Source: Aquirufa lenticrescens (lineage in GTDB: Bacteria > Bacteroidota > Bacteroidia > Cytophagales > Spirosomataceae). From it: a DNA stretch of 64,000 nt. How positions within the stretch are numbered: the first letter of the stretch is position 1; the number at the start of each line of letters is the position of its first letter. Below, piece by piece: positions 1-10,200 of the stretch. The notes beneath the pieces were generated by a model that made no database searches, was not told the DNA's origin, and saw only the letters and a program-made list of their open reading frames with translations. The position numbers were made by a program, and so were the translations under genes. The stretch is taken from contig NZ_CP049834.1 in the NCBI RefSeq assembly GCF_019916085.1, positions 1,162,501 through 1,226,500 of the forward strand, written 5' to 3'.

Positions 1-3000
1 GATTGAGAACCTATAGCTACGTTATATCTGCTATTAGGGAATTTCATAGCTTGATAACCTAAAGCGACATTATAACCACCGGAATTAGATGCAGCTTGCG
101 AGTTGGCCGAATTTCCAATGGCCACATTATAGTCAGACGTATTATTATTTAACGCTAATCTACCTATGGCAATATTATTCGTCTTATTATGAGTTCCATA
201 ACCAAATAAGATTTCTCGAACAGTCATATCATTGCTAAAAGTCTTTGCTCCAGCAAACGTCTGCGTACCATTCGTTACCACACCACCATTCGATGCATCC
301 GCAGGAGTTAAAATCAACTCTGTAGTTCCACTAATCGTTGCACCTTTCGCATTTGAAGTACCAGAAATGGCGCCAATAGAACTTAATCCTGCATTTGCCG
401 CAACAATCGAATTCTTCACGTATTCTGTGGTAGCCACTTTCGTTGAATTATCACTCGTCGCCGGAGTAGGCGCCGTAGGAGTTCCTGTAAATGTCGGTGA
501 AGCAAGAGGGGCTTTTAATAAAATATCGGATGTATTTGCTGTAATACTAGCCGTGTTCGCCGCCACATTCGTAGGCAATGTTGCAATCGTACTTGAACTC
601 ACACCACCCACGGAATTCACGGTCGTTGCAAAAGATCCATTCCCTGATCCTGCAACATCGCCCGTTAAGGTTGTGGTGAAGTTCGCAGCCATCACATCGG
701 TGCCTATCACTAAGCCTAAATTGGTTCTAGCATCAGCGGCATTAGAGGCACCTGTACCTCCTTTTAATACCGCTAACGTACCGTTGATTTTTGCTGAGGT
801 AATACTATTATCCGCCACACCAGCATTCGCACTTTGTTGATCTACGTAGTCCTTAATCGCCTTAAACGAGGGGAATTTCGTAGTGGAATTTCCGTCAATA
901 AGAATATTATTACTCTTATTGTCAGTAGGTTCTGCGCCCAAAGCCACAAGAGCTCCAGTCGCTGTAGACGTACCCGTACCACCATTCGCAATCGAAACAA
1001 TTCCTGTTACGTTGGCCGCATTACCCGTGATATTTCCAGAAGGCGTTACGTAATCTATGCCCGCAGTTAAAGCTGTTTGCTTGTTGTTGAAAGTGGTGAA
1101 ATCAGCCGAACTCAAATAGCCATTCGCAGACGCTGAGGCAGCTGTCATGCTGAAATTACCTGTGGACGCATTATAGCTTAGTGGCCCAGTCGCACTGATA
1201 GCACCCCTTACTCGAGCGTCTGTATAATATTTATTCGTAGCCCCCTCTGGGATTTCATTTGTGGATAAATTCACACTAGGTCCCACCAATCCGTTAATAG
1301 TAGAAACATCGGTCGATGCAGCTAGCTGAATCCAGTTCGATAAAGTGGTAGCTGGCAAAGCGCTCAACACGTAGTTAATGTTTTGGTCTGATCTGATAGC
1401 AATACTTCCCACTTGAGCACCTGAAATAGCCGTCATGGTCGCATCAGAATTGACTACAGAAACGCTTTGAAAAGAGATCGATGGAATTTGAGCAGATGGG
1501 ATTTTTCCATTAACACCTAAGGTAGCTACCCCATTATTTGCACCTTTCTCTGTGACAGCTACAAAGTCTGTCGCAGCGCTATTTGCCGCTGTACCAAACG
1601 TTCTTTGGGCTAATACATCTGTACCAATGACCAATCCTAAATTCGTTCTTGCGCCAGCCGCCGTTGTAGCTCCCGTTCCTCCATTTGCAATGGCAATGGT
1701 ACCAGATATAGTGGAGGCACTTGTTGAAATGGTGATATCAGACGATCCATCAAAAGGAACGCCGTTGATATTTTTAGTGGCTGCTAATTTCGTAGCCGTG
1801 GCTGCATTACCCGTCGTACTTTGATTTAATAAAGGGAAGTTAGTCAGGTTTGCTGCGCTGCCGTTTGGACGAAGGTAATCCGTTCCTGCCACGAGTGGCG
1901 CTTGCACATTAGTCCCTATCACTAAGCCTAAATTCGCCCTGGCTCCAGCTGCAGTAGAAGCTCCTGTTCCACCATTAGCAACAGCGATCATTCCTGTTAC
2001 ATTGGTTGCATTGCCCGCAATATTTCCAGTTACTTTCGATCCAGCAATAGACGTAATTTTTGTATCTGTGACAGCTCCATCAATGATTTTAGCCGTGGTA
2101 ATCGAGTTCGCCGCAATGGCAGGAGCATCCGCCGTTCCCGTTAAATCACCCGCTAATTTGACTAACCCTTTCGTGGTTGCATTTGCATCTGGAGGGGTTA
2201 CCCCTACCGGAATCGTGATATTCGCTGTACCGTCAAAAGGAATTCCGTTGATGGTGCGCGGGGTTTCTAAAGCTGTGGCTTTGGCCGCTAAATTAGCGCG
2301 GTTTGCTTGATTTGCTAGATTCGAATTCCCCGTACGATTATCAATATAGTCCTTAATCGCCTTCACAGAAGGGTACTTCACGGACGAAGCAGAGTCCGCA
2401 ATGATATTCGTTGATTTATTTGCTAAAGATTCTTTGGTGTCTAAAATGGCCAAAGTAGGAATGGAAACTTGCTTGTCCACATCCGCCGTGTTGTCCACAT
2501 TGCCTAGGCCTAAATTTGTTCGTGCAGCGATGGCATTCGTCGCACCCGTACCGCCTGAAGCGATCGGTAAAACCCCTGATAATTTCACCGCAGTCTCCGC
2601 TAACAGGGTGTAAGGAACGTACGTAAATTTCTGATTGCTCACCTCGGTGTAGCGGCCACCTTGGTCAAAACTCACATTCGTAATGATGCTTTTTGTAACG
2701 CCGTCCCAGCTCAAGGAAGTAAAAGTCCCCGCTTTCCCCGTATTAACGCCACCGCCAATAATCAGGTTTACAAGGCCGTATTCGTCGGTTTTAGTTTTGT
2801 GAAGTTCCTCGTATTGCAAAGTCGTTCCCGCATAAATCCCAAAACGGATCCACACGTCTTTGCTCACGTAAGGTTGCGCGGTGACGTCTTTTCCCGGAAT
2901 TTCAATCGGATTCGGGTCGATGATCACGGCTTGATAACTGATTCCTTTGTTCTGCGAAAAACCCACGAAGGAAATCAAGGAGAATGCGATGAATGATAAA

Positions 3001-3011
3001 AATTTCTTCAT
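1..3011 (-). CDS. Long secreted repeat protein with tail-fibre-like and YadA-head-like motifs (3' end outside window)
   Basis: Open minus-strand frame of about 1003 codons with no stop before the window edge. It starts with a signal peptide (MKKFLSFIAFSLISFVGFSQ) and an N-terminal region containing GISYQAVI, typical of Bacteroidota surface repeat proteins. The middle has repeated phage-tail-fibre-like motifs: ANGGTGTSTATGAL, KGGTGASNAADARTNLGLV and SPTFTGTPTAPT followed by VATTEYVKN. Near the window edge it turns into YadA-head-like repeats (NIAIGRLAL, NVAIGNSA, NVALGYQA, NVAIGSQ). I infer an exported, probably trimeric, surface fibre or adhesin. A C-terminal intramolecular chaperone (peptidase S74 type) could follow but is not visible. 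The start lies 10 bp after the stop of the upstream beta-barrel gene, so the two are probably co-transcribed. I translated several stretches along the frame and met no break. Confidence 0.8.
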   Translation of the reverse strand, partial: MKKFLSFIAFSLISFVGFSQNKGISYQAVIIDPNPIEIPGKDVTAQPYVSKDVWIRFGIYAGTTLQYEELHKTKTDEYGLVNLIIGGGVNTGKAGTFTSLSWDGVTKSIITNVSFDQGGRYTEVSNQKFTYVPYTLLAETAVKLSGVLPIASGGTGATNAIAARTNLGLGNVDNTADVDKQVSIPTLAILDTKESLANKSTNIIADSASSVKYPSVKAIKDYIDNRTGNSNLANQANRANLAAKATALETPRTINGIPFDGTANITIPVGVTPPDANATTKGLVKLAGDLTGTADAPAIAANSITTAKIIDGAVTDTKITSIAGSKVTGNIAGNATNVTGMIAVANGGTGASTAAGARANLGLVIGTNVQAPLVAGTDYLRPNGSAANLTNFPLLNQSTTGNAATATKLAATKNINGVPFDGSSDITISTSASTISGTIAIANGGTGATTAAGARTNLGLVIGTDVLAQRTFGTAANSAATDFVAVTEKGANNGVATLGVNGKIPSAQIPSISFQSVSVVNSDATMTAISGAQVGSIAIRSDQNINYVLSALPATTLSNWIQLAASTDVSTINGLVGPSVNLSTNEIPEGATNKYYTDARVRGAISATGPLSYNASTGNFSMTAASASANGYLSSADFTTFNNKQTALTAGIDYVTPSGNITGNAANVTGIVSIANGGTGTSTATGALVALGAEPTDNKSNNILIDGNSTTKFPSFKAIKDYVDQQSANAGVADNSITSAKINGTLAVLKGGTGASNAADARTNLGLVIGTDVMAANFTTTLTGDVAGSGNGSFATTVNSVGGVSSSTIATLPTNVAANTASITANTSDILLKAPLASPTFTGTPTAPTPATSDNSTKVATTEYVKNSIVAANAGLSSIGAISGTSNAKGATISGTTELILTPADASNGGVVTNGTQTFAGAKTFSNDMTVREILFGYGTHNKTNNIAIGRLALNNNTSDYNVAIGNSANSQAASNSGGYNVALGYQAMKFPNSRYNVAIGSQ

Positions 3012-3021
3012 AAAATAGAAT

Positions 3022-3618
3022 CTATTTCGACTGGATCTTTATGCCAAAAGAAACCGTCGAGGGTACAAAGTTCAGGGTTGATGTCCCGAACTGAATGGTG
3101 TCTAAATGTTGATATTGCGTGTATACGTACAGATTTGAATTTACTTTCTTCTCAAGCTCGAGCGAAAAACCCGCGAAGTAGCGAAGTCCACTGAACTGCT
3201 CATCTTCCGATAAATCTTCATAGTGGTTTTGTAAGAATTGGTTACCGTTGATCATTTTTTGGACCGCACCTCTCGCTTTCAGCATCAAGGTGAAATCATT
3301 TCTGAATTCTAGCTTCGGACCGATACCTCCGCTAACACCCATAAAATCGGTTTGGTAGGAAAAGGGAATGTTCTGCACATCACCCACCGCGTTGTATTGC
3401 GAATAGGCTAATCCTAGATCGTATTGGAAACGACGGGACATCGATTTTTCGTAACCTAGCGTCATATTTATACCTGACCCAGGTTTTAAAAATGTAGGAT
3501 TTACCCCAGCAGAATTCGTGAAAATGAAATTCGTGGTGTTTGCCCCGAAAGACAAATTCCAAGTTTGAGCTGATACTGAGCTCGCTACGAACAACAAAAG
3601 AAGCGTAATTCTTTTCAT
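3022..3618 (-). CDS. Small outer-membrane beta-barrel protein
   Basis: 198 aa with a clear signal peptide ending SSVSAQ. The rest alternates short hydrophobic and polar stretches rich in aromatic and glycine residues (WNLSFGANTTNF, GLAYSQYN, LYVYTQYQHLDTIQFG), and the C-terminus TVSFGIKIQSK fits a barrel-closing strand. This suits an 8-to-10-stranded outer-membrane barrel of the broad PorT/OmpA-barrel type. It is the first gene of a two-gene unit with the tail-fibre-like protein, so it may help anchor or export that protein (inference from position). It diverges from an AraC regulator across an intergenic region that carries TTTGGACTAGTC repeats. No specific family was identified. Confidence 0.75.
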   Translation of the reverse strand: MKRITLLLLFVASSVSAQTWNLSFGANTTNFIFTNSAGVNPTFLKPGSGINMTLGYEKSMSRRFQYDLGLAYSQYNAVGDVQNIPFSYQTDFMGVSGGIGPKLEFRNDFTLMLKARGAVQKMINGNQFLQNHYEDLSEDEQFSGLRYFAGFSLELEKKVNSNLYVYTQYQHLDTIQFGTSTLNFVPSTVSFGIKIQSK

Positions 3619-3716
3619 AATTTTCCTTGTAAATGGCCATTAAATGTGGTTTTGGCCTAGTTCAACAAGCAAAATTCGAATTAATAATGCGATAGTTCTT
3701 TATATGATAAAACCGA

Positions 3717-3776
3717 TTTAGTCCAATATGTGTTTTTTTGGACTAGTCAGAAAATGAAATTTTTTTGGACTAGTCA
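3717..3776. promoter_or_regulatory. TTTGGACTAGTCA repeat pair, candidate regulator-binding region
   Basis: The intergenic region between the divergent barrel gene and AraC gene holds TTTTTTTGGACTAGTCA twice (3733-3749 and 3760-3776), exactly 27 bp apart. Upstream, TAGTCCAA (3719-3726) forms a perfect 8-bp inverted repeat with TTGGACTA (3738-3745). Paired direct and inverted copies are typical operator architecture. Related motifs lie beside the other AraC genes of the window. Binding by the adjacent AraC protein is an inference. Confidence 0.55.
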
Positions 3777-3825
3777 AATATTTTACAATTTTAATCGGTT
3801 AAATTGCAATGCATTCATTTATTAA

Positions 3826-4980
3826 ATGATTTTATACATATCCCTGTTCTCTATCATCACCTCTGCGATTATCGCCATTTACAACTGGCGCATTAATCCG
3901 AATGCGTTATTATTAACAGGGATTTTCGGGATATTCTCCACGTATGGCCTGACGCATTATTTCACGGTTTACCACCACGACATTTTTTGGACAGCTATCT
4001 TCTACGGAAACTTATCCCCTTTATGGTATTTACCTGGCCCGATGTTGTATGTGTATACGCGGAATACCATCACCGACAAAAGCCTATTTTCGTCTAAAAA
4101 AGACTACCTACATCTGCTGCCTTTTCTCATTCAGGCCATCAATATTTCCCCTTATCTATTCAGCACATTTGACTTTAAATTACAAACGGCCAGGCTCATC
4201 ATTGAAAATATCAACAATGTCCGCACCTTAGGAAGTGGCTTCTTTATTCCGCCAAGTATCTCCTTTGTGACACGGCCCAGTTTGGTAATTATCTATGCTA
4301 TCGCCAGCGTATTCCTTTTGCAAAAATACCACAGGAAAGAGCATAAAAACTTAGAGGCAAACAAGCAAAATAAACTCGTTTATAACTGGTTATTTACCCT
4401 CATTTTAGTCACCTTAATCGTGGCACTAAATTTCTTAGTTATGACGCTTGATTTGTATGGCGCACCCGTTAATCGCGTCATCATGGAATCCGAGCCTACT
4501 TACAACATTTCTGGAATTGCTTTCGCATTGCTACCACTTGTTTTGATTGTATTCTTCCCTCAAATATTGTACGGGATGCCTATCGCAACCTCGACTAAAA
4601 AGGCGGCTAAACTAACTATCATGGCGGCTGACCCATCTGATCCTTTGGCAGAAACCGCCCAAATCATCGTCGACTACATCAACAACGAGAAACCCTATTT
4701 AAACCCAGATTTTGATTTAGAAGATTTATCTGAAAAACTGGATATTCCAAAGCACCATATCATTTATTGCTTCACCATCATCCTTCAGAAAAAATTCACC
4801 GCTTACCGCTCTACCGTTCGCATCGAATATGCGAAAACATTATTGAACTCAGGAACGGCAGATACCCTCTCCATTGACGGAATAGGTTCACAATCTGGCT
4901 TCTCTTCTCGTTCTGGTTTCTATGCTACATTTAAAGCCGAAACAGGAATGACGCCGAGTCAGTATTTGGAAACGCTATAA
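3826..4980 (+). CDS. Membrane-embedded AraC-family transcriptional regulator
   Basis: 384 aa. The first two thirds hold about six or seven hydrophobic helices (MILYISLFSIITSAIIAIYN at the start, a LITLILV-type segment near 190, LLPLVLIVFFPQILYG near 250). The C-terminal 110 residues form an AraC/XylS helix-turn-helix domain, with the second HTH around SIDGIGSQSGFSSRSGFY and the signature end FKAETGMTPSQYLE. This class of seven-TM-like one-component regulator is common in Bacteroidota. Presumably the membrane part senses a signal and the cytoplasmic HTH binds DNA. It is a clear paralogue of the protein at 14451-15578 (YNWRIN versus YNWRVN, FYGNLSPLWYLPGP versus FYGNLTPFWLLPGP, near-identical ends). 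It converges on the last gene of module A and diverges from the barrel/tail-fibre operon. The target is unknown. Confidence 0.85.
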   Translation: MILYISLFSIITSAIIAIYNWRINPNALLLTGIFGIFSTYGLTHYFTVYHHDIFWTAIFYGNLSPLWYLPGPMLYVYTRNTITDKSLFSSKKDYLHLLPFLIQAINISPYLFSTFDFKLQTARLIIENINNVRTLGSGFFIPPSISFVTRPSLVIIYAIASVFLLQKYHRKEHKNLEANKQNKLVYNWLFTLILVTLIVALNFLVMTLDLYGAPVNRVIMESEPTYNISGIAFALLPLVLIVFFPQILYGMPIATSTKKAAKLTIMAADPSDPLAETAQIIVDYINNEKPYLNPDFDLEDLSEKLDIPKHHIIYCFTIILQKKFTAYRSTVRIEYAKTLLNSGTADTLSIDGIGSQSGFSSRSGFYATFKAETGMTPSQYLETL

Positions 4981-5013
4981 AAAAGAGGCCTCTTTTCAGA
5001 AGCCTCTAGTTTT
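4981..5013. terminator. Bidirectional intrinsic terminator
   Basis: AAAAGAGGC and GCCTCTAGTTTT form an imperfect stem with flanking A and T runs, located exactly between the stop of the AraC gene (4980) and the stop of the convergent OmpA gene (5015). The A-run/T-run symmetry allows termination on both strands. Confidence 0.6.
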
Positions 5014-5014
5014 A

Positions 5015-6379
5015 CTATTTCGTGATTTTCAATTCCACTCTTCGATTAAGTTTCATCCCATCCACCGTCTTATTAGGTGCAGCTGGCACTAGCTCTGAGA
5101 ACCAAGCTAATTTCATTCGCTTATTCTTCACACCATGCTGGATGAGGTAGTTGCGTGCCTCGAATACACGGTTCTTCGAAAGTTCGACGTTGTATTGTAC
5201 TGTTTGGCGAGAATCCGTGTGACCCGTCACTTTCAGCTTTAGACTAGGCTGAGCTTTTAATAAGGCCAACGCAATATCCAAGGTGCTTATCGACTCTGCC
5301 GTTAAGCTAAATCTATTCGTATTAAAGTAGATCACTAAGTTCTCTGGCACCCCTTGAAGAGCAACTAAACCGGCTACGTTTGGCATCAAATCATCAGCAT
5401 CGATTACACCGTCACCATCCGCATCTTTAGGCGCAGGACAGCCTTTTAGCGAGGCAATTCCGGCTAGGTTAGGACACGCATCTTCGCTGTCAATCACACC
5501 ATCGCCATCCGAATCTGCTGGGCAACCTTGGTTTGCTTTAACACCTGCAACCGTAGGGCAACGATCTTCACTGTCGATGATTCCATCGCCATCTGTGTCT
5601 GCAGGACATCCTTGATTTTCCTTCACACCTGCTACCGTTGGGCATTTGTCTTCTGCATCAATTACGCCGTCTCCATCTGTATCTAGAGGGCAACCGTTGT
5701 TCGCGCGAACGCCTTTGACCGTAGGGCATTTATCTTCTTTATCTACGATGCCATCGCCGTCGGTATCGATGGCAACTGGCTCGGTAATTTTAGCTGGTAC
5801 AGGAACCGGTTTGTTCCCCCATTCGTACACTAGACCTGCGGTATAATGTGCATAAGTTCCACGACCGTCCGTGAAGTCTACTTTGCCTAGTTGGAAGAAA
5901 GGGAAACCCACATTTACCATGGCACGACCGTAAAGAGAGCCTAAAATTTTAAAGTCAAAACCGGATCCTACGGATCCTGTTAAATCAACATCACTATAGG
6001 TCGAACGCGTTGAGTTATCTGCCACGACTTCACCACTGAAATTCGCAAAAGGTCTAAACTTTTTGTGTGTCTCGCGATCCAATAAATAATAACGAAGACC
6101 TAGGCCGGCTGAGGCCATATCCTTGGCATCACGAATCCCATAAACTAACGTTCCATACACATCGACATTCGGCTTTACTTCAGCCGCATATTGAATCCCA
6201 AAATGCGTGTAGCTTTGTACGTAGTCTCTGCGGGTTGGGTAGTTTTGGTACCACATATCAGAAACGCCACCGATTAGGGCGAAAGACTGGCGCTTAGGTG
6301 TTTTCGATTCTGTGCTATCCTGCGCAATAGCAGGCGATAGTAAACTAGTTAATATAAAAAATAGTATATATTTCTTCAT
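5015..6379 (-). CDS. OmpA-family protein with five TSP3 repeats (module A, third gene)
   Basis: 454 aa from the ATG at 6379. A longer frame to 6436 exists, but only the internal start gives a signal peptide (MKKYILFFILTSLLSPAIAQ), and it lies one base after the stop of the upstream PorP gene. Residues about 25-200 resemble an outer-membrane beta-barrel. Residues about 205-346 are five 28-residue TSP3 units of the form DTDGDGIIDSEDRCPTVAG, expected to bind calcium. Residues about 347-454 are the OmpA peptidoglycan-binding domain, with GHTDSR and LNRRVELKI holding the usual Asp and Arg ligands. It probably anchors the module A envelope complex to peptidoglycan. Transcription should end at the terminator just downstream. 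Confidence 0.9.
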   Translation of the reverse strand: MKKYILFFILTSLLSPAIAQDSTESKTPKRQSFALIGGVSDMWYQNYPTRRDYVQSYTHFGIQYAAEVKPNVDVYGTLVYGIRDAKDMASAGLGLRYYLLDRETHKKFRPFANFSGEVVADNSTRSTYSDVDLTGSVGSGFDFKILGSLYGRAMVNVGFPFFQLGKVDFTDGRGTYAHYTAGLVYEWGNKPVPVPAKITEPVAIDTDGDGIVDKEDKCPTVKGVRANNGCPLDTDGDGVIDAEDKCPTVAGVKENQGCPADTDGDGIIDSEDRCPTVAGVKANQGCPADSDGDGVIDSEDACPNLAGIASLKGCPAPKDADGDGVIDADDLMPNVAGLVALQGVPENLVIYFNTNRFSLTAESISTLDIALALLKAQPSLKLKVTGHTDSRQTVQYNVELSKNRVFEARNYLIQHGVKNKRMKLAWFSELVPAAPNKTVDGMKLNRRVELKITK

Positions 6380-6380
6380 G

Positions 6381-7292
6381 TTATTTGGCTGTTTCGGTTT
6401 TGGCCTCTTTCTTAAAAATCGACAAGCGGATCGCAATCTCGTGAGACTGCATCGTTACTTTACTTAAAGAAGAAATAGGCATTTCATAGATGTATCCCAG
6501 GTAGATTTTAGGACTCGCTTGAATTCCTAAACGGGCGCCGTAACTGTCCTTATGGCGGTAAGATAATCCTGCCTCGAAGGCATTGCCAAAACGCGACATC
6601 ACATTCACATCCCAGCTAACTGGTACATCCTTTGCGATACGCGCCATGAACGAGGGCATTAGCGTGATAAATTCTGACATACGAAGCGTAGTCCCCGCGT
6701 TCACATAATGATAGGTAACGTCTTTGTATCCTCCGTTCACATTCCCAAAATCATAACTAATCACCCGAGGCTGCGAAATCGCCACAAACGTCCCTTTACT
6801 ATTTCCTAAACGCAATCCCCAACCGGTATTGAATTTAATACCTGTCGAGCGATCTCCCTGAAAAACCGGGTCTGTTTGATCCACCACTTGAATTCCATCG
6901 TAATCAAGGCTAAGCGTCGAAGCGCCTACTCGAACACCACCAGATATCTTCCAGTTATCATTCAACTTTACTTGGTAAGCAAAATCTCCTGCAACCGTTG
7001 AAATCTTAAGTGGCCCTGCGATGTCAGACATGGCTAAAATCGCCAATCCCGTCTTAGGCTTCCACTTAAAGTTTCCTGTAAATGCCATCGTCCGAGGAGC
7101 CCCTTGAATCCCCACCCATTGCTGGCGGTTCATCGCAGTAATTTCTGCTTGATGCTCTACTTCTCCAGCAAACGCTGGCGAAGTAATTACTGGATTTAAA
7201 CGATACATTGAATACATCGTCTCAATCTGCGCTTGCACTAGAAAAGTCCCTAAAAGTAAACCTGCTAGTAGTATAAATCTTATCTTTTTCAT
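6381..7292 (-). CDS. PorP/SprF-family type IX secretion outer-membrane protein (module A, second gene)
   Basis: 303 aa with signal peptide ending VQA, followed by the family hallmark QIETMYSMYRLNPVITSPAFAG and MNRQQWVGIQGAPRT. The rest is barrel-like, ending in HEIAIRLSIFKKE. PorP/SprF proteins are outer-membrane partners of T9SS. In Flavobacterium johnsoniae, SprF is needed for surface delivery of its neighbour SprB, and type B C-terminal domains are typically encoded beside a SprF-like gene. The gene lies 2 bp after the giant and 1 bp before the OmpA gene, so the three are almost certainly co-transcribed. Inferred job: dedicated export or anchoring partner for the 2309-aa giant. The paralogues in modules B and C share the same N-terminal signature. 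Confidence 0.92.
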   Translation of the reverse strand: MKKIRFILLAGLLLGTFLVQAQIETMYSMYRLNPVITSPAFAGEVEHQAEITAMNRQQWVGIQGAPRTMAFTGNFKWKPKTGLAILAMSDIAGPLKISTVAGDFAYQVKLNDNWKISGGVRVGASTLSLDYDGIQVVDQTDPVFQGDRSTGIKFNTGWGLRLGNSKGTFVAISQPRVISYDFGNVNGGYKDVTYHYVNAGTTLRMSEFITLMPSFMARIAKDVPVSWDVNVMSRFGNAFEAGLSYRHKDSYGARLGIQASPKIYLGYIYEMPISSLSKVTMQSHEIAIRLSIFKKEAKTETAK

Positions 7293-7294
7293 CT

Positions 7295-10200
7295 CTATTT
7301 AATCGTGCGGTCTACTGATAAATAATTACTGATTACTGGTTTTTTGCCAAAGAAGTCAAGGATGTAATAATACGTTCCATCCGGCAACAAGGTCCCTGTA
7401 AAACTATTATCATAGCTTTCCATCTCGAACACCAGCGTGCCCCATCGGTTGAAGATCGACAAGTGATTTGGAATCTTACGTAGGAATAATCCTTTAAAGA
7501 CTAATCGATCATTCTTACCATCGCCATTAGGTGAAATCCCTTGTGGTGCGAAAATCTCACATTCATCCGGATCTAATCGATTCACAATGCCATCCTTATC
7601 ACAGTCTGCGAAGTCCGCATCCTCATTAAATTCTTCATCGTAATCCAAGATGCCATCTCCATCAGAATCCACATCATATGGATCTAACTTCCCATCGCGA
7701 TCTGTATCTGGCGGCGTTAAGCCTTTGTTCGCTGAGCTAGGAATTCCTTTCTCATCGATGTTTCCATCAGCGATGCCATCCTTGTTATAATCCGAACCAC
7801 TCGCTTCGATGACATCGGAGATTTGATCTGCATCAGAATCCAAATCACGGAAGTTAGGCATTCCATCTGCATCCGTATCACATAGAATTCCGGTTCCCGT
7901 ACATACCTTATTTTCTATTGAATCTAGGATGCCATCGTTATCAGAATCCAAGTCCAAATAATCTGGCTTGCCATCCTTATCCGTATCAACCGTCGTCTCT
8001 AATTTATCAGTGATGCTATCCCCATCCGAATCCGTATCCAAACAGTTTGGAATACCGTCTCCGTCAAAGTCCTGCGTTCCTTCCACCTTATTCGTGATAC
8101 CATCTGAATCGCAATCTAAAAGCAACCAAGCAGCGCTAGGGGCTAGTGTGATGCTTCCGGCCTTAAATGAACATGCATCTGCAGCCGAAGTACCATCCGC
8201 TAATTCGGTTCCATTGGTCACACCATCACCGTCGCAATCCAATGCTTTCCAATCATCGGATACATTCGCTTTTACTTGCCGAGTTGGCTCATAAACGCAA
8301 GGATCCGTTGGGGCTAAATCTGTTCCGTTAAGCTCTCCGTCACCATCACAATCCGCTAATGGATCTTGTAAGTCGCAGGCCATAATCGTTACAAATGCAG
8401 TAGAAAATACCTCCGTATTACCGATCTTGTAGCTAACTCGGTAACCCATCGTTACTAAGCCACTCTCAAATGGAGCACGCTTGTAAGTCATCTCACCGGT
8501 TAATGGGTTGAATGTTACGGTACCTCTAGCCGTTCCTTCGTTAGGGGTAGCCTGGCGGACAATGATCGTATTTGGCCCAGGTAAGAAGTCGTCGTTCGTT
8601 AAGATATTTATCGTTACCGTACCAGAGTTCCCTACGGTCACAACATCATTGCTGGCCACTGGAGTATCCTTATTGGGATCGGTTGCGTTCGGGTTACCAT
8701 CGTTATCACAATCTAAAGCTCCCCAGTTCATGGTAGGGGTTAATGTTTTAGAGGCAGCTGTGAAAGAACAACCGCTTCTAGGATCTGTTCCGTCATCCGT
8801 CTCTTTTCCATTCGTCACTCCATCTCCATCGCAGTCCGCTGCACGCCAAATAGCGTTCGTCGTTACTGGTGTTGCACCTGCAGCGTGAACACATGGGTCT
8901 TTAGGATCTGTATCTGTTCCGTTAGGTGTACCGTCCCCGTCACAGTCTAAAGCATTCCAAGCTGTACTTGGAGTTAAGGTCTTGCTGGCAGCTACGTAAG
9001 AGCAGCCATCGTTAGGATCTGTGCCGTCATCGGTTTCTTTTCCATTCGTAACGCCGTCTCCGTCGCAGTCCGCTGCACGCCAAATCGCATTCGTCGTTAC
9101 TGGTGTGGCGCCTGCTGCGTGTACACATGGGTCTTTAGGATCCATGTCGGTCCCGTTAGGAGTGCCGTCGCCATCACAGTCTGTCGAGTTCCAGGCAGAA
9201 CTTGGTGTCAAGGTCTTGCTAGCAGCTACGTATGAGCAACCATCGTTAGGATCAGTGCCGTCATCCGTCTCTTTTCCATTCGTTACTCCATCTCCATCGC
9301 AGTCCGCAGCACGCCAAATCGCATTCGTCGTTACTGGTGTGGCGCCTGCTGCGTGTACACATGGGTCTTTAGGATCCGTGTCGGTCTTGCTAGCCGCTAC
9401 GTAGGAGCAGCCGTCGTTAGGATCTGTTCCGTCATCCGTCTCTTTTCCATTCGTTACTCCATCTCCATCGCAGTCCGCAGCACGCCAAATCGCATTCGTC
9501 GTTACTGGTGTGGCGCCTGCTGCGTGTACACATGGGTCTTTAGGATCCGTGTCGGTCCCGTTAGGAGTGCCGTCGCCATCACAGTCTGTCGAGTTCCAGG
9601 CAGAACTTGGTGTCAAGGTCTTGCTAGCCGCTACGTAGGAGCAGCCGTCGTTAGGATCTGTTCCGTCATCCGTCTCTTTTCCATTCGTTACTCCATCTCC
9701 ATCGCAGTCCGCAGCACGCCAAATCGCATTCGTCGTTACTGGTGTAGCACCTGCTGCATGAACACATGGATCTTTAGGTGCTGTATCTGTTCCGTTAGGT
9801 GTTCCGTCGCCATCACAGTCCGCCGTTGACCAAGCAGAAGTGGGCGTCAACGTTTGACTGGCTACTAGGTATGAGCAAACATCGTTAGGGTCCGTGCCAT
9901 CAATTACCTCTTGTGCATCGGTGACTCCATCACCATCTGTATCTGCTGGTGCAGCTGAAGTAACCGTTACCGTTACGGAAGTTGTACCTGAACATGATGT
10001 ATTAGATGTGCCAGTTATAGTGTAAGTCGTCGTTACAGTAGGCGATGCTGTAACTACTGCTGTATTCATTGCAGATAAACCAGTAGAAGGAGTCCAGCTG
10101 TAGGTATTCGCTCCTGAGGCTGTCAATGAAACGCTTGACCCCGAAGTAATCGATGGCGCTGATGGTGAGACCGAAATAACTGGCAGTGCATTAACAGTCA

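Noticed and set aside
1-3011. Prophage tail-fibre gene
   Set aside because: The protein has a Bacteroidota signal peptide, sits behind a beta-barrel gene, and no phage genes are visible; the left side is outside the window, so this stays open.
6380-6436. Upstream extension of the module A OmpA gene
   Set aside because: It would overlap the end of the PorP gene and put a basic stretch before a perfect signal peptide; the ATG at 6379 fits the operon spacing.
8508-9829. Plus-strand open frames opposite the repeat arrays of the giant genes
   Set aside because: They are periodic mirror frames of TSP3 and Ig-like repeats, with no plausible protein features; the same kind occurs opposite all three giants and the gene at 1-3011.
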